This document shows, piece by piece, positions 21,346 to 31,966 of a stretch of DNA of 64,000 nucleotides (within the stretch, counting starts at the first letter, position 1; each line of letters starts with the position of its first letter). Made by a program: the position numbers and the translations under genes. This DNA is from Ariolimax columbianus (taxonomy: Eukaryota; Mollusca; Gastropoda; Stylommatophora; Arionidae). The stretch lies in assembly GCA_036924085.1 (NCBI GenBank), contig JAVGWX010000018.1:24625848-24689847 (forward strand). Reading direction: 5' to 3'. The notes under the pieces were generated by a model, which saw only the letters and a program-made list of their open reading frames with translations, was not told the DNA's origin and did not search any database.

Positions 21346-22146
21346 GGATGTAATCCATAAAATGTAAAAAATAAGTCATATTTAGAGTTATCCCATCATA
21401 AAAAATTCGCGTGAGAGATTCTGGCTTGGGCGTCTCCCCTCTTTATCCAGGTACAACCTAGAACGAGTGAGCTATGGCCCTACACCAGAACCACATGGAC
21501 GTATACATTGGCATCTGTACACTGAAGGCGATAGGTGTTAATTATCCACCCGACCAAATTTCTCACGCTTGTTGTCGTCCTCGTGCACGACATATGGGGA
21601 GGAACAGCTCGCGACCCCGGGCGCTCGTCGGCGACGATTGTGACAGCAAAGCCGTGCTTATCACAAGAGCTGAACCTTGAACCGCGACCGGCGTCGAAGT
21701 CATGGAGCGAACTAGACAAGTAACTGGCAGAAGACAACACTGGCTGCTCCTGTAGCTGTTAATTGTAATGTTACAGTTAACATATATGCTGATGCCTGTT
21801 TGAACTAGCTCTGTTGTGGTAACAACGTCTTGCATATTGTTTTTAAAATGTATCTAATAATATACATAAAATGCTACTAAATGTTATAAATTACCCAAGA
21901 GTAGAGTTTGGCTAGAATGCTGCATTAAACACACACAAACTATTAGAATGGTTTGCTTATTTGCGTGTAATTATTAAATGATGTATATTATTGTGATGCA
22001 TTTATTACATCCCTTTCTTTTGAATACATAACCATTGTGAGGAAGTAAACATTGTCCATGTAAATACAGTTCACTACTAGGCCGTGAAACTATTATCTAG
22101 CTAATCGAAGATTCTGTGCTGAGAGTTGGGTATGGTTAAGCGTGCT
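21346..22146. other. Non-coding, nothing recognised
   Basis: Bases 21536-21720 are GC-rich with open frames on both strands but no known domain. The rest is AT-rich. Confidence 0.35.
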
Positions 22147-22559
22147 TATATTTCGTGTGTGCTACTTCATAAATGGTTCAGCGTTGGATATAATGAGTAT
22201 ATGTAAGCAAAGGTATGTAAACTTTCTTGTTATAAATTTCTCGAAGATTGTTAATGTCACTGTGCATATCCAAAATTTAAACTGTACTTTTTCAAAAACA
22301 AAGCACCCATTACTATCATTATAATAACACCAGTGATATAGAATCGTGCATGTTCACAGCTGGCTGAATAAATGTAAATGTAATATTCATAATATGTCAT
22401 TTGAGATACGTAAAAATCACACTGAATCTTATTCCAGTGTGTGAATTTTCATTGTTAATTTTTTAGTTCACAACATGCATAAGTTGGCAAATTCAAGAAT
22501 GTAAACAAACAGCTGCTGAAGTACACATTCATGCTGTCCTGTGTATTGATGAAATTGCA

Positions 22560-22955
22560 TGTTGCACACATTTGGTATATCTGAATAATGGCACTATTAA
22601 AAGACACAAAAGGCAAAGGCCTGGTAGTAATACATGCCTTATTATATCAGACATATATTTGCACATATGGTCGGCACTACGTCTTGTGCTCAATACATTT
22701 CGAGGCAGAAAATAAATTGGTTTGGTCATCTCATGAGAATGCACCCTCATCATCTTCCACTTGTGACTTACAGTGCTGGTAGATCTGGCTACAGGGTAAG
22801 GGGATGGCCGCGAGGTACGGGGATAGATAACATTACAATGATTTTGCAATGACAAGGGCTCACATTGACTGGCGCAACGCACTTAGCGCAGGATAAATGA
22901 CTTAAGCGCCTCACAGCGCTAAACGGCACAAGTGGAAAGAAAACTAACTAATTTG
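22560..22955 (+). mobile_element. LINE 3' fragment, (AACT)n tail
   Basis: The plus strand codes ISRQKINWFGHLMRMHPHHL and SGYRVRGWPRG, the basic C-terminal end of a LINE ORF2, then a tail AAAACTAACTAA at 22941-22952. Orthologous copies are at 46830-47200 (-) and 48898-49310 (+). Independent insertions of the same family are at 27550 and 29810. Only the last 90 or so codons survive. Confidence 0.7.
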
Positions 22956-22970
22956 CACATTCACATATTT

Positions 22971-22991
22971 CTTTGTGTGTGTGTGTGTGTA
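22971..22991. repeat. GT microsatellite
   Basis: (TG)n at 22975-22990, shortened in the matching positions near 46798 (as CA) and 49325, so its length differs between all three segmental copies. Confidence 0.8.
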
Positions 22992-23219
22992 AGCTCTATA
23001 TTATAGACGAAGTTAAAAAACATTATAATACATTTTACATACTGTTCCTGGTAGTTTTTAAAAAAATGCATCTTTAGAATTGCTTGCAGAACCACTTTGA
23101 TTGGTTTTGTTGTTGATGGAACAATTTAGCTACTTCAAACTCCGTAGGAGGTTGGTTTATTTTTAAATGTTGGAATGTCCAAACCTAAGGCTTTGAGAGT
23201 CTTCAATGCTATTGAGGTT

Positions 23220-25190
23220 AACATGTTCACAGCAAGATAATATGCAGGTACTTAAAGACTGGTGTTGATGTGTTAACTTGTGGATAGTAAGATACTATGT
23301 CGTAGATTAAAACTTGGTGTCAGTCTGCTAACATGTGGATAGTAATATACTATGTAGACTCTTAAAATGTAGTGCTGTGCTGTTGACGTGTGGTTAAAGT
23401 GATCATATGTAGAACATTAACGCTCAATTTTGGTCGACTAACATGTTTAAAGTCTTCTTTCTACTTTGCTTTCAGGATCCTTTGGTCATGTTATATCTAC
23501 AGAACAGTTCTCATGATGATGTGTGTAGTCTTCACCAGATCAGAGTTGCTGCACAGCAACTATTGCCTCAGCTCCGTACTCTCTGATTACGTCTGACATC
23601 TCACTTTACTGCAAACGAAGTATTCCTGTTGAATATTTTCAGAATTATGTTCCCCTGTTCTACATGGGCACTCATCAGTGTATGAGATCTTGAGTCAGTA
23701 TAGATTTTCTAGTATTTTTGAGTGTCCAGTTTTTCAAGTGAAATAAGGTAATTTGTTGGTTTCTTTTGAGTTAGTGAATTCTCTCCATTGGTGTATTTAA
23801 TGATATCTGCTGATGTTTTGATGTCTTTATGTCAGTAGTAAGATAGTACGTAGCACAGTTAAGCTCGGTATCAGTCTGTTTACATGTGGATAGTAAGTTA
23901 AATGTGAGATTTACTTTGCAGGGCTGGTCTGCTAACATGTAGAAAGTAAAATAAAATGTAGGACATTAATGTCCAACTACTGTTTCTTAACATGAGGGTA
24001 GTAAAATATTTTATGTAAGACATTAAAGATTGGTGTCCATCTGTTAACATGTAGATCTTAAGATACTATATACCACACTAAATCTGGGCATCAATCTATT
24101 AAAACATGGATAGTAAGAGATTATATAGGACATTCAAGTTGACATACAGCTGTTAATATGTGGATAGCAAGATATTATTTAGCACAGCTAAGTTCGATGT
24201 TGATCTGTTAAACTATGGATACTAAGATAAAATGTTGATTATTACTTCTCAGGGTAGGTCTACTAACATGTGAATCATGAAATACTACTCTACAGTATAT
24301 TAATGCTTGGGTTCCATCTGTTGACATGTAGATAGTTATCTACTATATAGGACATTAAATTTTGGCGTCGGTATGTTAACATGTAGATAGAAAGATGCTA
24401 TTTAAGACATTATAGCTTGGTGTTGGTCTACTAACATGGATATTTAGAAAATATGTAGGACGTGAAAGTTTGCTGTGCCAATAAGTGGATAGTACAATCT
24501 AATCTAGGAAAATCAAGCTTTCTGTCAGTCTATTAATCTGTGGATAGTAAGATATTATGTAGGACAGTAAAGCTTGGTGCCGTACTGTTGACATGGGGAC
24601 AGCAAATAGCGTGTAGGACATTAAATGTACTGTTGTCCTGTCAACATGCGGATAGTTAGACACTATTTTTTACACTAGAGCTTGTTGACAGTCTGTTAAC
24701 ATGTCGATTGAAAGATAATACGCATGACTAACACTCAGTGTTCTTCTGCTGGCAAGTGGATTCTAAGATAAAATGTAGGACATCAAAGCTCGGTAAAGGT
24801 CTACTGTGAGATCTTAGTGTGGGACATTAATTAACAGGGTTTCTGTTAACATGTGGATAGTAAGATACTATCTGAGACAGTAAAGCTCGTTGTCAGTGTA
24901 CATCTTTTGTCCTGCAAATATTAAGATAATATAAAGACCATTAAAGCACAGTGCCTTTCTCTTTACATGTAGAAAGTAAGATACTATTTTTTTCAGTAAG
25001 GATCAGTGTAGGTCTGTTAATATGTTGATAGAAAAAAACTATTCATTACATGAAAGCTCATTGTTGGTCTGTTAACATGGGGACAGTAGGAAACTGTTTA
25101 GGACATTCATTGTCGGTGTCTGTCTGTTAATATGTTGAAGGCAAGCTATTATATAAAACATAAAATACATGATATGCAGGACAGTAGAGC
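23220..25190. repeat. Degenerate 55-bp minisatellite
   Basis: Recurring GTTAACATGTGGATAGTAAG and ATACTATGTAGGACATTAAA at spacings of about 55-60 bp, with considerable divergence and indels between units. It is the oldest-looking array of the 55-bp family; the fresh versions are at 29088-29420 and 49577-50240. A non-repeat block at 23455-23830 interrupts it and includes the candidate exon at 23477. Confidence 0.75.
23477..23586 (+). CDS. Candidate 3'-terminal exon, unknown protein
   Basis: A strong splice-acceptor-like tract (TTTCTACTTTGCTTTCAG) ends at 23476. From the next base the frame reads DPLVMLYLQNSSHDDV (residues 1-16) then CSLHQIRVAAQQLLPQLRTL and a stop, 36 codons. The inverted copy near 45930-45825 keeps the same frame up to QQLLP. 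The copy at 50412-50510 has a TGA in place of the Cys codon. I do not recognise the protein, and the upstream exons are not identifiable. It may equally be chance conservation of a duplicated block. Confidence 0.3.
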
Positions 25191-25690
25191 TCACATTTAG
25201 TCTGCTAACATGTGAATAGGAAGATACTATATAGGACCTTAAAGCTGGGGGTTGACTTACATCTTTTGTCCCGCTGATACTGATACTATATAGGACCTTG
25301 AAGCTCGAGGTTGGTTTACATCTTTTGTCATGCTGATACTGATACTATATAGGACCTTAAAGCTTGGTGTTGGCTTACATTTTTTGTCATGCTAATACTA
25401 AGGTACTGTATAGGACCTTAAAGCTCGGTGTTGGCTTACATCTTTTGTCACGCTGATACTAAGATACTATATAGAACCTTAAAGTTTGGTGTTGGCTTAC
25501 ATCTTTTGTAATGATAATACTAAGATTCTATATAGAACCTTAAAGTTTGGTGTTGGCTTACATCTTTTGTCATGATGATACTAAGATACTATATAGAACC
25601 TTAAAGTTCGGTGTTGGCTTACATCTTTTGTCATGATGATACTAAGATACTATATTGTACCTTAAAGCTCGGAGTGAATCTGTTAACATG
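25190..25690. repeat. About 60-bp minisatellite sub-array
   Basis: Seven to eight units with GGCTTACATCTTTTGTCATG and ATAGGACCTTAAAGCTCGG. The part GATACTAAGATACTATATAG aligns with the 55-bp core, so this is a longer variant of the same family. Counterparts are at 45180-45610 and 50700-51090. Confidence 0.85.
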
Positions 25691-25734
25691 GTGACTGTAA
25701 GATACTATGGGGACACTAATGTTTATGATTTACC

Positions 25735-26095
25735 TTAACTTAACTTCATTGTACTAGTTTAGAAGGCTCTTCAGATTCTGTATACAACCAGTTTATTTCT
25801 ATTTGTGAATGCATTAACTGACTCTACTTCTACTACATCCTGCGACAATGCATTCCAAGAATTCAACTCTCTCTCACTTAAAAACATATTTCCTAATATC
25901 TAATATGGACCTATCTTTAAACAATTTGTAGCTGTGGTCTCTTGTTCTTGTAGTCGGCCGTGCCCTCTTGTTCTTGTAGTCGGCCGTGCTCTCTTGTTCT
26001 TGTAGTCGGCCGTGCTCTCTTGTTCTTGTAGTCAGCCGTACTTTGAAGAACTTGGTATAGTCTAATTTATCCTTTTCATTAATTAATTATAAAAG
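25735..26095 (-). mobile_element. CR1-like LINE 3' end (segmental copy A)
   Basis: Minus-strand CR1 ORF2 C-terminus with the TTAAG-type tail (CTTAACTTAACTTCATTG at 25734-25751). At 25938-26041 a 26-bp piece (CTCTTGTTCTTGTAGTCGGC with 6 more bases) is present about four times in tandem. The orthologous copies at 44815-45115 and 51155-51460 have it once, so this expansion arose after the duplication. Confidence 0.78.
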
Positions 26096-26382
26096 ATCCC
26101 GTCACGCTATGCGGCGCATAGGAAATATTGTATTAGGCCCATATTATTTTGTAACCAACAGCATATAGTGGATGATGTGGTCAGCATCACGCCAGCCGCC
26201 TTTACGTCCCAGATTTTTCTGGTACCCAATTTCTGTGGCTGGGTCGACCATAGGGGCCGGTTTGTGATTAGAGAAAAAACAAAATGAATTTATACACTTG
26301 TATTAAGTTACCAGTCTGTTAACACGTGGTCGATAAGATACTGCGTAGGACAGTTTGTTTGTTTGTTTTTTTTGGCGTTCAA
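26096..26382. other. Block shared with other segmental copies
   Basis: Includes CCAGCCGCCTTTACGTCCCA and GGCTGGGTCGACCATAGGGG, which recur at 44690-44740 (reverse) and 51535-51590. No gene recognised. Confidence 0.4.
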
Positions 26383-26610
26383 TTTATTTCTCTATACCCC
26401 AAGGTGGTGTGCGCTGCACTTTGGTTTTTATTTTGTGCCTGTTGGCCCAGTGCATCCGACTTTGGCATGCATTTTATCTTATGGTCTGCTTCCTCCTGCA
26501 TTTTCTAAGGGTTTGCTTCACCAGGGTAACGGCCAGTGCTGTGATGGGGATCGAACCCAACACCTTCGGTGTGTGAGCCGTGTCACTTAACCACTAGCTC
26601 TCGCCGTCCC
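26383..26610 (-). mobile_element. tRNA-derived SINE
   Basis: On the minus strand the head (26606 down to about 26535) is tRNA-like. It has AGCTAGTGGTTAAGTGACAC around box A and GGTTCGATCCC as a good box B. A possible anticodon loop CTCACAC would make it valine-like. The body that follows is shared with 44330-44575 and 51700-51945. Those copies sit at the same place in the segmental duplication, so one insertion predates it. RNA polymerase III transcription and LINE-dependent mobilisation are known for such families; activity here is unknown. Confidence 0.72.
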
Positions 26611-26744
26611 CACTTAGGATCGTAAAATTCTTCATCAGTCTAGATTTGTTTAAATGTGGATACAAAGAAACCGCAGAACAACAAAGATTGGTGTCAGTCT
26701 ATGAATATGTGCATAGAAAGTTTGTAGGTGTGACCATTATATCA

Positions 26745-27470
26745 TCGTGCTGGTCTGTTAACATGGAGACAGATGACATTATATCTTTGGTGCAGGTCTG
26801 TTAAAATGGGGACATATGACATTATATCTTGGTGCTGGTCTGTTAACATGGAGACAGGTGACATTATATCTGGTTTCTGGTCTGTTAACATGGGGACAGA
26901 TGACATTATATCTTGGTGCTGGTCTGTTAACATGGGGACAGATGACGTTATATCTTGGTGCTGGTCTGTTAACATGAGGACAGATGACATTATATCTGGT
27001 TGCTGGTCTGTTATCATGGTGACAGATGACATATCTTGGTGCTGGTCTGTTAACATGAGGACAGATGATACTATATCTCTGTGCTGGTCTGTTAACATGG
27101 GGACAGATGACATTATATCTTGGTGCTGGTCTGTTAACATGGGGACAGATGACATTATATCTGGTTGCTGGTCTGTTAACATGGAGACAGATGACATTAT
27201 ATCTGGTTGCTGGTCTGTTATCATGGTGACAAATAACATATCTTGGTGCTGGTCTGTTAACATGGGGACAGATGACATTATATCTTGGTGCTGGTCTGTT
27301 AATATGGGGACAGATGACGTTATATCTTGGTGCTGATCTGTTAACATGAGGACAGATGACATTCTATCTTGGTGCTGGTCTGTTAACAGGAGGACTGATG
27401 ACATTATATCTCGGTGCTGGTCTGTTAACATGGGAACGGATGACATTTTATCCCGGTGCTTGACTGTTAA
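26745..27470. repeat. 42-bp minisatellite, about 17 units (copy A)
   Basis: Units of CTGTTAACATGGGGACAGAT plus GACATTATATCTTGGTGCTG and GT, 42 bp, with some 38-bp variants. Open frames on both strands (26742-27446 minus, 26773-27336 plus) follow from the multiple-of-three period. Versions of the same array lie at 41835-44205 (about 57 units) and 52065-52868 (about 19). Confidence 0.9.
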
Positions 27471-27549
27471 AATAGGGGACAGTTAGACACTTTGTAGGAC
27501 GTTAAAGCTCGGTATCAGTCTCTTTACATATGGAAAGAAGAGTACTATG

Positions 27550-28148
27550 CTAGTTAGTTAGTTTAGTCTGTTTTTTTCCACTTGTGTCGTTAAACGTTAT
27601 GGGATACTTAATTCGTCTATCCTGCCCCAAGTGCGTTGTGTCGGCCAATGTGAGCCCGTGTCGCTGCACAATCACTCTATCATCTATCCACCTACCTCAC
27701 AGCCGCCCCCTTGTACTATAGCCAGATCTGCCAGCACTGTAAGCCATCAGTGGAATCTGATGAGGGTGCATTCTCATGAGATGACCAAACCAACTTATTT
27801 TCTGCCTAGAAGTGTGAACGGCACAAGACGTAGTGCCGACCATACTACGAATGTCGTTCATCCGCATTTCGACTTTCTTGATAACACTGATGACCTTCCA
27901 TTCACAAGTGGAAATTCTGCTTCCCCATGCCCTAGACGGAGACCATGTTTTACACTGGTAGCACAGAGTCTGCATAAATATACTGTTTGTCAGTTGTTCC
28001 TTTTTTGCCAAATTAATGCTCGTGTGGCTAAGCTGTGGTGACATCCGATAAGTTACCGCAGATTCTTTCTGACACCTAGTCTCAATTTCCTTGTTGATCT
28101 TGCCGTCTGTGGAAAAAATACTGCCCACATACTTGAACTCATTGGAAT
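27550..28148 (-). mobile_element. LINE 3' fragment, (TTAG)n end
   Basis: Minus-strand ORF2 C-terminus: VTYRMSPQLSHTSINLAKKE, LTNSIFMQTLCYQCKTWS and ISRQ-like SRQKISWFGHLMRMHPH. The 3' tail is seen at 27550-27565 as TAGTTAGTTAGTTTAG. 'TACTATG' flanks both sides (27543-27549 and 28149-28155) and could be a target duplication, but the same word is part of the host 55-bp repeat, so this is not decisive. Confidence 0.75.
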
Positions 28149-28154
28149 ACTATG

Positions 28155-28725
28155 TTGGATATCTTCTTCTTCTTCTTCGTACGCAGTCAGACAGTAACCA
28201 TTATTTTTTCGAAAAAAGCGGCGGTCATCCTGAGGCTGTCGCCACTGCCATAGAGCTTGTCTTGCAGTTCCACTGGTAATGGCCACATCTGCTCTCTCTG
28301 ATCCTCGTATGTCGGGCAGTTCTGCAGCAGATGTTCAGCGGTCATTTTACCAGTACCGCACGGGCATTCGTCGGTACACCCTATCTTCAATTTGTTGAAT
28401 AGGTGGTACCTCAGTCTGTTGTGGCCAGTGCGAAGTCTGAAGACAACGACCTGCTCTCTTCGGTTCAACTGGTAATAGGCATCATTTTTGGTGTAACCAG
28501 TATGTTCGGTTTCCCATTTGGTCATGTATCTGGCTTTGATAAGCCGTTTTGATTCTTCGTACGTCATACTGGTATCTGTTTGTGGTAGTCTTGCACCTTC
28601 TTTTGCCAGTCTGTCTGCCTCCTCGTTGCCTTGGATGTTGCAGTGAGATGGGACCCACTGTACCACTACCCTTTTTGGTGCGGACTGCTGGCACAGTTTG
28701 CTCTTAAGTCATTAAGCTCAGTACT
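28155..28725 (-). mobile_element. I-like LINE 3' fragment (RNase H end)
   Basis: Minus strand: VQWVPSHCNIQGNEEADRLA (RNase H His and Asp), ARYMTKWETEHTGYTKNDAY, LNRREQVVVFRLRTGHNRLR and CPCGTGKMTAEHLLQNC. The TTCTTCTTCTTCTTCG near 28164-28179 is the GAA-type tail. This copy is open over about 160 codons and preserves the residues that have decayed in 15983-16560. Confidence 0.85.
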
Positions 28726-28939
28726 ATTCATATAGCCGATGTCCACTTCCAGGAAGAAAATACAAAGCGATCAAACTAACCAGTCCAAATTGAAAACAAC
28801 AACACATTTCCTAGAACACAAGCCTAAGTCGTCAACCAGTGTGAATTCCTGACAAATCCATGGTCTGGCGGCATCTACAATGAACTAAAACAGAAGAGCA
28901 ATGTAGAACCGTAGCCAATTATAGTGCCATCTTTGCTGC

Positions 28940-29800
28940 TCTCAACACTTGGATAGTAGATACTATGTAGGATCTTAAATCTCAGAGTTAGTCTGTTAAC
29001 ATGGTGATAGTAAATACTATGTTAGATATTAAATCCCAGTGTTGGATCAAATCTGTTGACATTCAGATACTATGATGATGCTATGTAGGACAATAAAGAT
29101 AGATGTCAGTCTGCTAACATGGATACAGTAAAATGCTATGTAGAACAATAAAGATAGATGTCAGTCTGCTAACATGGATACAGTAAAATGCTATGTAGGA
29201 CAATACAAATAGGTGTCAGTCTGTTAACATGGATACAGTAAAATGCTATGTAGAACAATAAAAATAGGTGTCAGTCTGTTAACATGGATACAGTAAAATG
29301 CTATGAAGGACAATAAAAATAGGTGTCAGTCTGTTAACATGGATACAGTAAAATGCTATGTAGAACAATAAAAATAGGTGTCAGTCTGTTAACATGGATA
29401 CAGTAAAATGCTATGTAGGACATAAAAGCTTGGTAAGGTCTGTTAATCTGATGTTAATATGTTGCCTGGTGGAAAGTAAGATTCTATGTAGGATGTTAAA
29501 GGTTATTGTCAGACTTTTTATATGCAAAATGTAAGATTCAATTTTTAACAGTAAGTCTCTGTGTAGGTCTTATAAACATTTGTATAGTATATTACTTAGG
29601 ATATTAAAGATTGTTGTCAGTTTGTTAACATGTAGGCATCAAGATAACATGAGTTCACTAACAAACGGTGTCACTCTGTTATAAATGTGGAAAGTAAGAT
29701 ATTATATAGGACATTCAAATTCAACATTGGTCTGTTAGAAATTTGGATAGTAAGACATTCAAATTCAACATTGGTCTGTTAGAAATTTGGATAGTAAGAT
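28940..29800. repeat. 55-bp minisatellite with a fresh sub-array
   Basis: Units starting at 29088, 29143, 29198, 29253, 29308 and 29363 are exactly 55 bp apart and nearly identical (TCAGTCTGTTAACATGGATA, CAGTAAAATGCTATGTAG). On both sides the units are degenerate. This shows local homogenisation within an older array. Confidence 0.88.
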
Positions 29801-29809
29801 ATTATATTA

Positions 29810-30007
29810 GTTAGTTAGTTTTCTTTCCACTTGTGCCACTTAGCGTCGTGGGGAGCTTTAGTCGTCTATCCTGCGCCAAGAGTGTTGCGTGGGTCAATGT
29901 GAGCCCTTGTCATTGCACAATCACTCTGTCATCTATCCACCTACCTCGCGGCCTCCCCCTTGTTCTGTAGCCAGATCTACCAGCATTGCAAGCCATCAGT
30001 GGAAGAT
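29810..30007 (-). mobile_element. LINE 3' fragment inserted in the minisatellite
   Basis: Begins with TTAGTTAGTTAGTTTTC (tail) and continues with the same 3' sequence as 27550-27800 and 46830-47010. The 55-bp repeat is interrupted at 'ATATTATAT' and resumes at 'GATGTAGGACATT'. Only about 180 bp were inserted. Confidence 0.75.
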
Positions 30008-30120
30008 GTAGGACATTAAAATTCAACATTGGTCTGTAAAAAATTTGGAAAGTAAGATATTATGTAGGACATTAAAATTCAACATTCATCTGTTAGAAAT
30101 TTGGATAGTAAGATATTATG
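30008..30120. repeat. 55-bp minisatellite, resumed
   Basis: Two further units (AATTTGGAAAGTAAGATATT, GTAGGACATTAAAATTCAAC) continue the host array after the LINE fragment. Confidence 0.7.
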
Positions 30121-30361
30121 ACCATGTATTAAGGTCAAAGGGACTTGCAGATACTATACTACAGGGCACAGTTTAGAGCAAGCGAAAACGAGAATGTCCG
30201 AGAAAATTATTGGAAGATAACATCTATGAATAGACTAGCCTATGACTGAGGGAGGCAAAAAAAGCAGCCACAGACAGAGAGGGATGGCGCAGGATTGTGG
30301 AGGTGTCAGCAGGAGTGCCCCAACAATCTCAAGAGATCACAGGATGAACTGAACTGAACGA
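30121..30361 (+). mobile_element. LINE 3' end with (TGAAC)n tail
   Basis: The plus strand reads LLEDNIYEW, LREAKKAATDREGWRRIV and VPQQSQEI, the familiar C-terminus of RTE-like ORF2 proteins (DNI.EWT...EA...A.DRE.WRR.V...VPQ). It ends in GAACTGAACTGAACG. The mirrored copy begins at 63880 and runs off the right window edge. Confidence 0.65.
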
Positions 30362-30481
30362 AGACACTATGTAGGACAGTAAAGATCGATGTTGATCTGT
30401 TAAAATATAAATCGAAAGATTGAAAATGTTGAACAATATTTCTCATGGTAGGTCTACTAACATGTGAATAATAAAGTACTA

Positions 30482-30780
30482 TTAGGTCAGGTCATACTAT
30501 AAATGGTGAGGTCGATGGGGCACACATGAAGACTTCCTTGCAACCTTACGCCACACTTCATTGTCAGCGGCTGCTACCTGTGCCTCTTCTGGTCGGAGAT
30601 TGGTCCATTCTTTTATATTGTCCTTCCACCTCTTTTTGGGACGACTTCTTCGTCGTCTACCTTGCACCTTTCCGTGCAGCATTGTATTTGCAAGACCATT
30701 TGATCTCGATATGTGACCGTGCCCAAACGAGTTTTCTTCTTTTGACAGTTGCCAAGAGCTCTTCAAAAAGCCATACACAG
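30482..30780 (-). mobile_element. RTE-like LINE 3' end, (TGACC)n tail
   Basis: Minus strand: HISRSNGLANTMLHGKVQGR, then SRPKKRWKDNIKEWTNLRPE and SSCVPHRPHHL. It belongs to the family of 8950-10320. Tail AGGTCAGGTCAT at 30485-30496. Mirrored at 63465-63757. Confidence 0.82.
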
Positions 30781-30865
30781 AATTTTAATGCTCAGGTCTC
30801 GTCTGTTAACATGTTGATAATAAGATAATAGGTAGGAAAGTAAAGTTCAGTTTTGGTCTACATCT

Positions 30866-31966
30866 TAGGACATGTAGATAGCGAAATACTATCTAGGTCA
30901 TGTGGAGAGTGAAATACTATATAGGTCATGTCGATAGTGAAATGCTATCTAGGTCATGTGGATAGTGAAATACTATCTAGGTCATGTGGATAGTGAAATA
31001 CAATATAGGTCATGTGGATGGTGAAATACTATCTAGGTCATGTGGATAGTGAAATACTATCTAGGTAATGTGGATAGTGAAATACTATATAGGTCATGTG
31101 GATAGTGAAATACTATCTAGGTCATGTTGATAGTGAACTACTATCTAGGCCATGTGGATAGTGAAATACTATCTAGGTCATGTGGATAGTGAAATGCTAT
31201 CTAGGTCATGTGGATAGTGAAATACTATCTAGGTCATGTGGATATTGAAATACTATCTAGGACATGTGGAGAGTGAAATACTATCTAGGACATGTGGATA
31301 TTAAGATAATAGGTAGGAAAGTACAGTTCAGTTTTGGTCTACATCTTAGGACATGTAGATAGCGAAATACTGTCTAGGTCATGTGGAGAGTGAAATACTA
31401 TCTAGGACATTTAGATAGCGAAATACTATCTAGGACATGTTGATAGTGAAATACTATCTAGGACATGTGGATAGTGAAATAGTATCTAGGGCATGTGGAT
31501 AGTGAAATGCTATCTAGGTCATGTGGATAGTGAAATACTATCTAGGTCATGTCGCTAGTGAAATGCTATCTAGGTCATGGGGATAGTGAAATCTATCTAG
31601 GTCATGTGGATAGTGAAATACAATATAGGTCATGTGGATGGTGAAATACTATCTAGGTCATGTGGATAGTGAAATACTATCTAGGTCATGTGGATAGTGA
31701 AATACTATATAGGTCATGTGGATAGTGAAATACTATATAGGTCATGTGGGTAGTGAAATACTATATAGGTCATGTGGGTAGTGAAATACTATCTAGGTAA
31801 TGTGGATAGTGAAATACTATATAGCTCATGTGGGTAGTGAAATACTATCTAGGTAATGTGGATAGTGAAATACTATCTAGGTAATGTGGATAGTGAAATA
31901 CTAAATAGGTCATTTGGATAGTGAAATACTTTTTAGGTAATGTGGATAGTGAAATACTATCTAAAC
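30866..31966. repeat. 28-bp minisatellite, left arm (about 39 units)
   Basis: The unit is GGTCATGTGGATAGTGAAAT plus ACTATCTA, 28 bp. The flank with GGTAGGAAAGT (30831) reappears inside the array at 31312, 481 bp on, so part of the array was copied as a block together with its flank. The mirrored array at 62608-63375 is about 330 bp shorter. Confidence 0.93.

Larger units (their letters stand above)
22147..27470 (+). repeat. Segmental copy A (direct relative of 48505-52870)
   Basis: From 'GTGTGTGCTACTTCATAAAT' (about 22155) onward this segment follows the right arm 48505-52870 block by block. The order is the same AT-rich unique block, LINE 3' end, GT run, 55-bp repeats, a conserved block near 23470, 60-bp repeats, CR1 3' end, SINE and 42-bp array. 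It is more diverged from that arm than the two arms are from each other, and it carries about 1 kb of extra degenerate 55-bp repeats. Homology stops inside the 42-bp array; the flanking sequence on the far side is unrelated. Confidence 0.85.

Noticed and set aside
26536..26610. A genuine tRNA-Val gene
   Set aside because: The head lacks complete acceptor-stem pairing as far as I can see and runs into a repeated SINE body. Three copies share the body.
26742..27446. A 234-codon repeat frame
   Set aside because: Same explanation as for the other 42-bp arrays.
27543..28155. TACTATG as a proven target-site duplication
   Set aside because: The word is part of the host 55-bp unit and would flank any insertion in the array, so it is not evidence by itself.
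29088..29420. Direct repeats with regular spacing, considered as a CRISPR array
   Set aside because: Units are contiguous tandem copies without unique spacers, in a eukaryotic setting with no cas genes.
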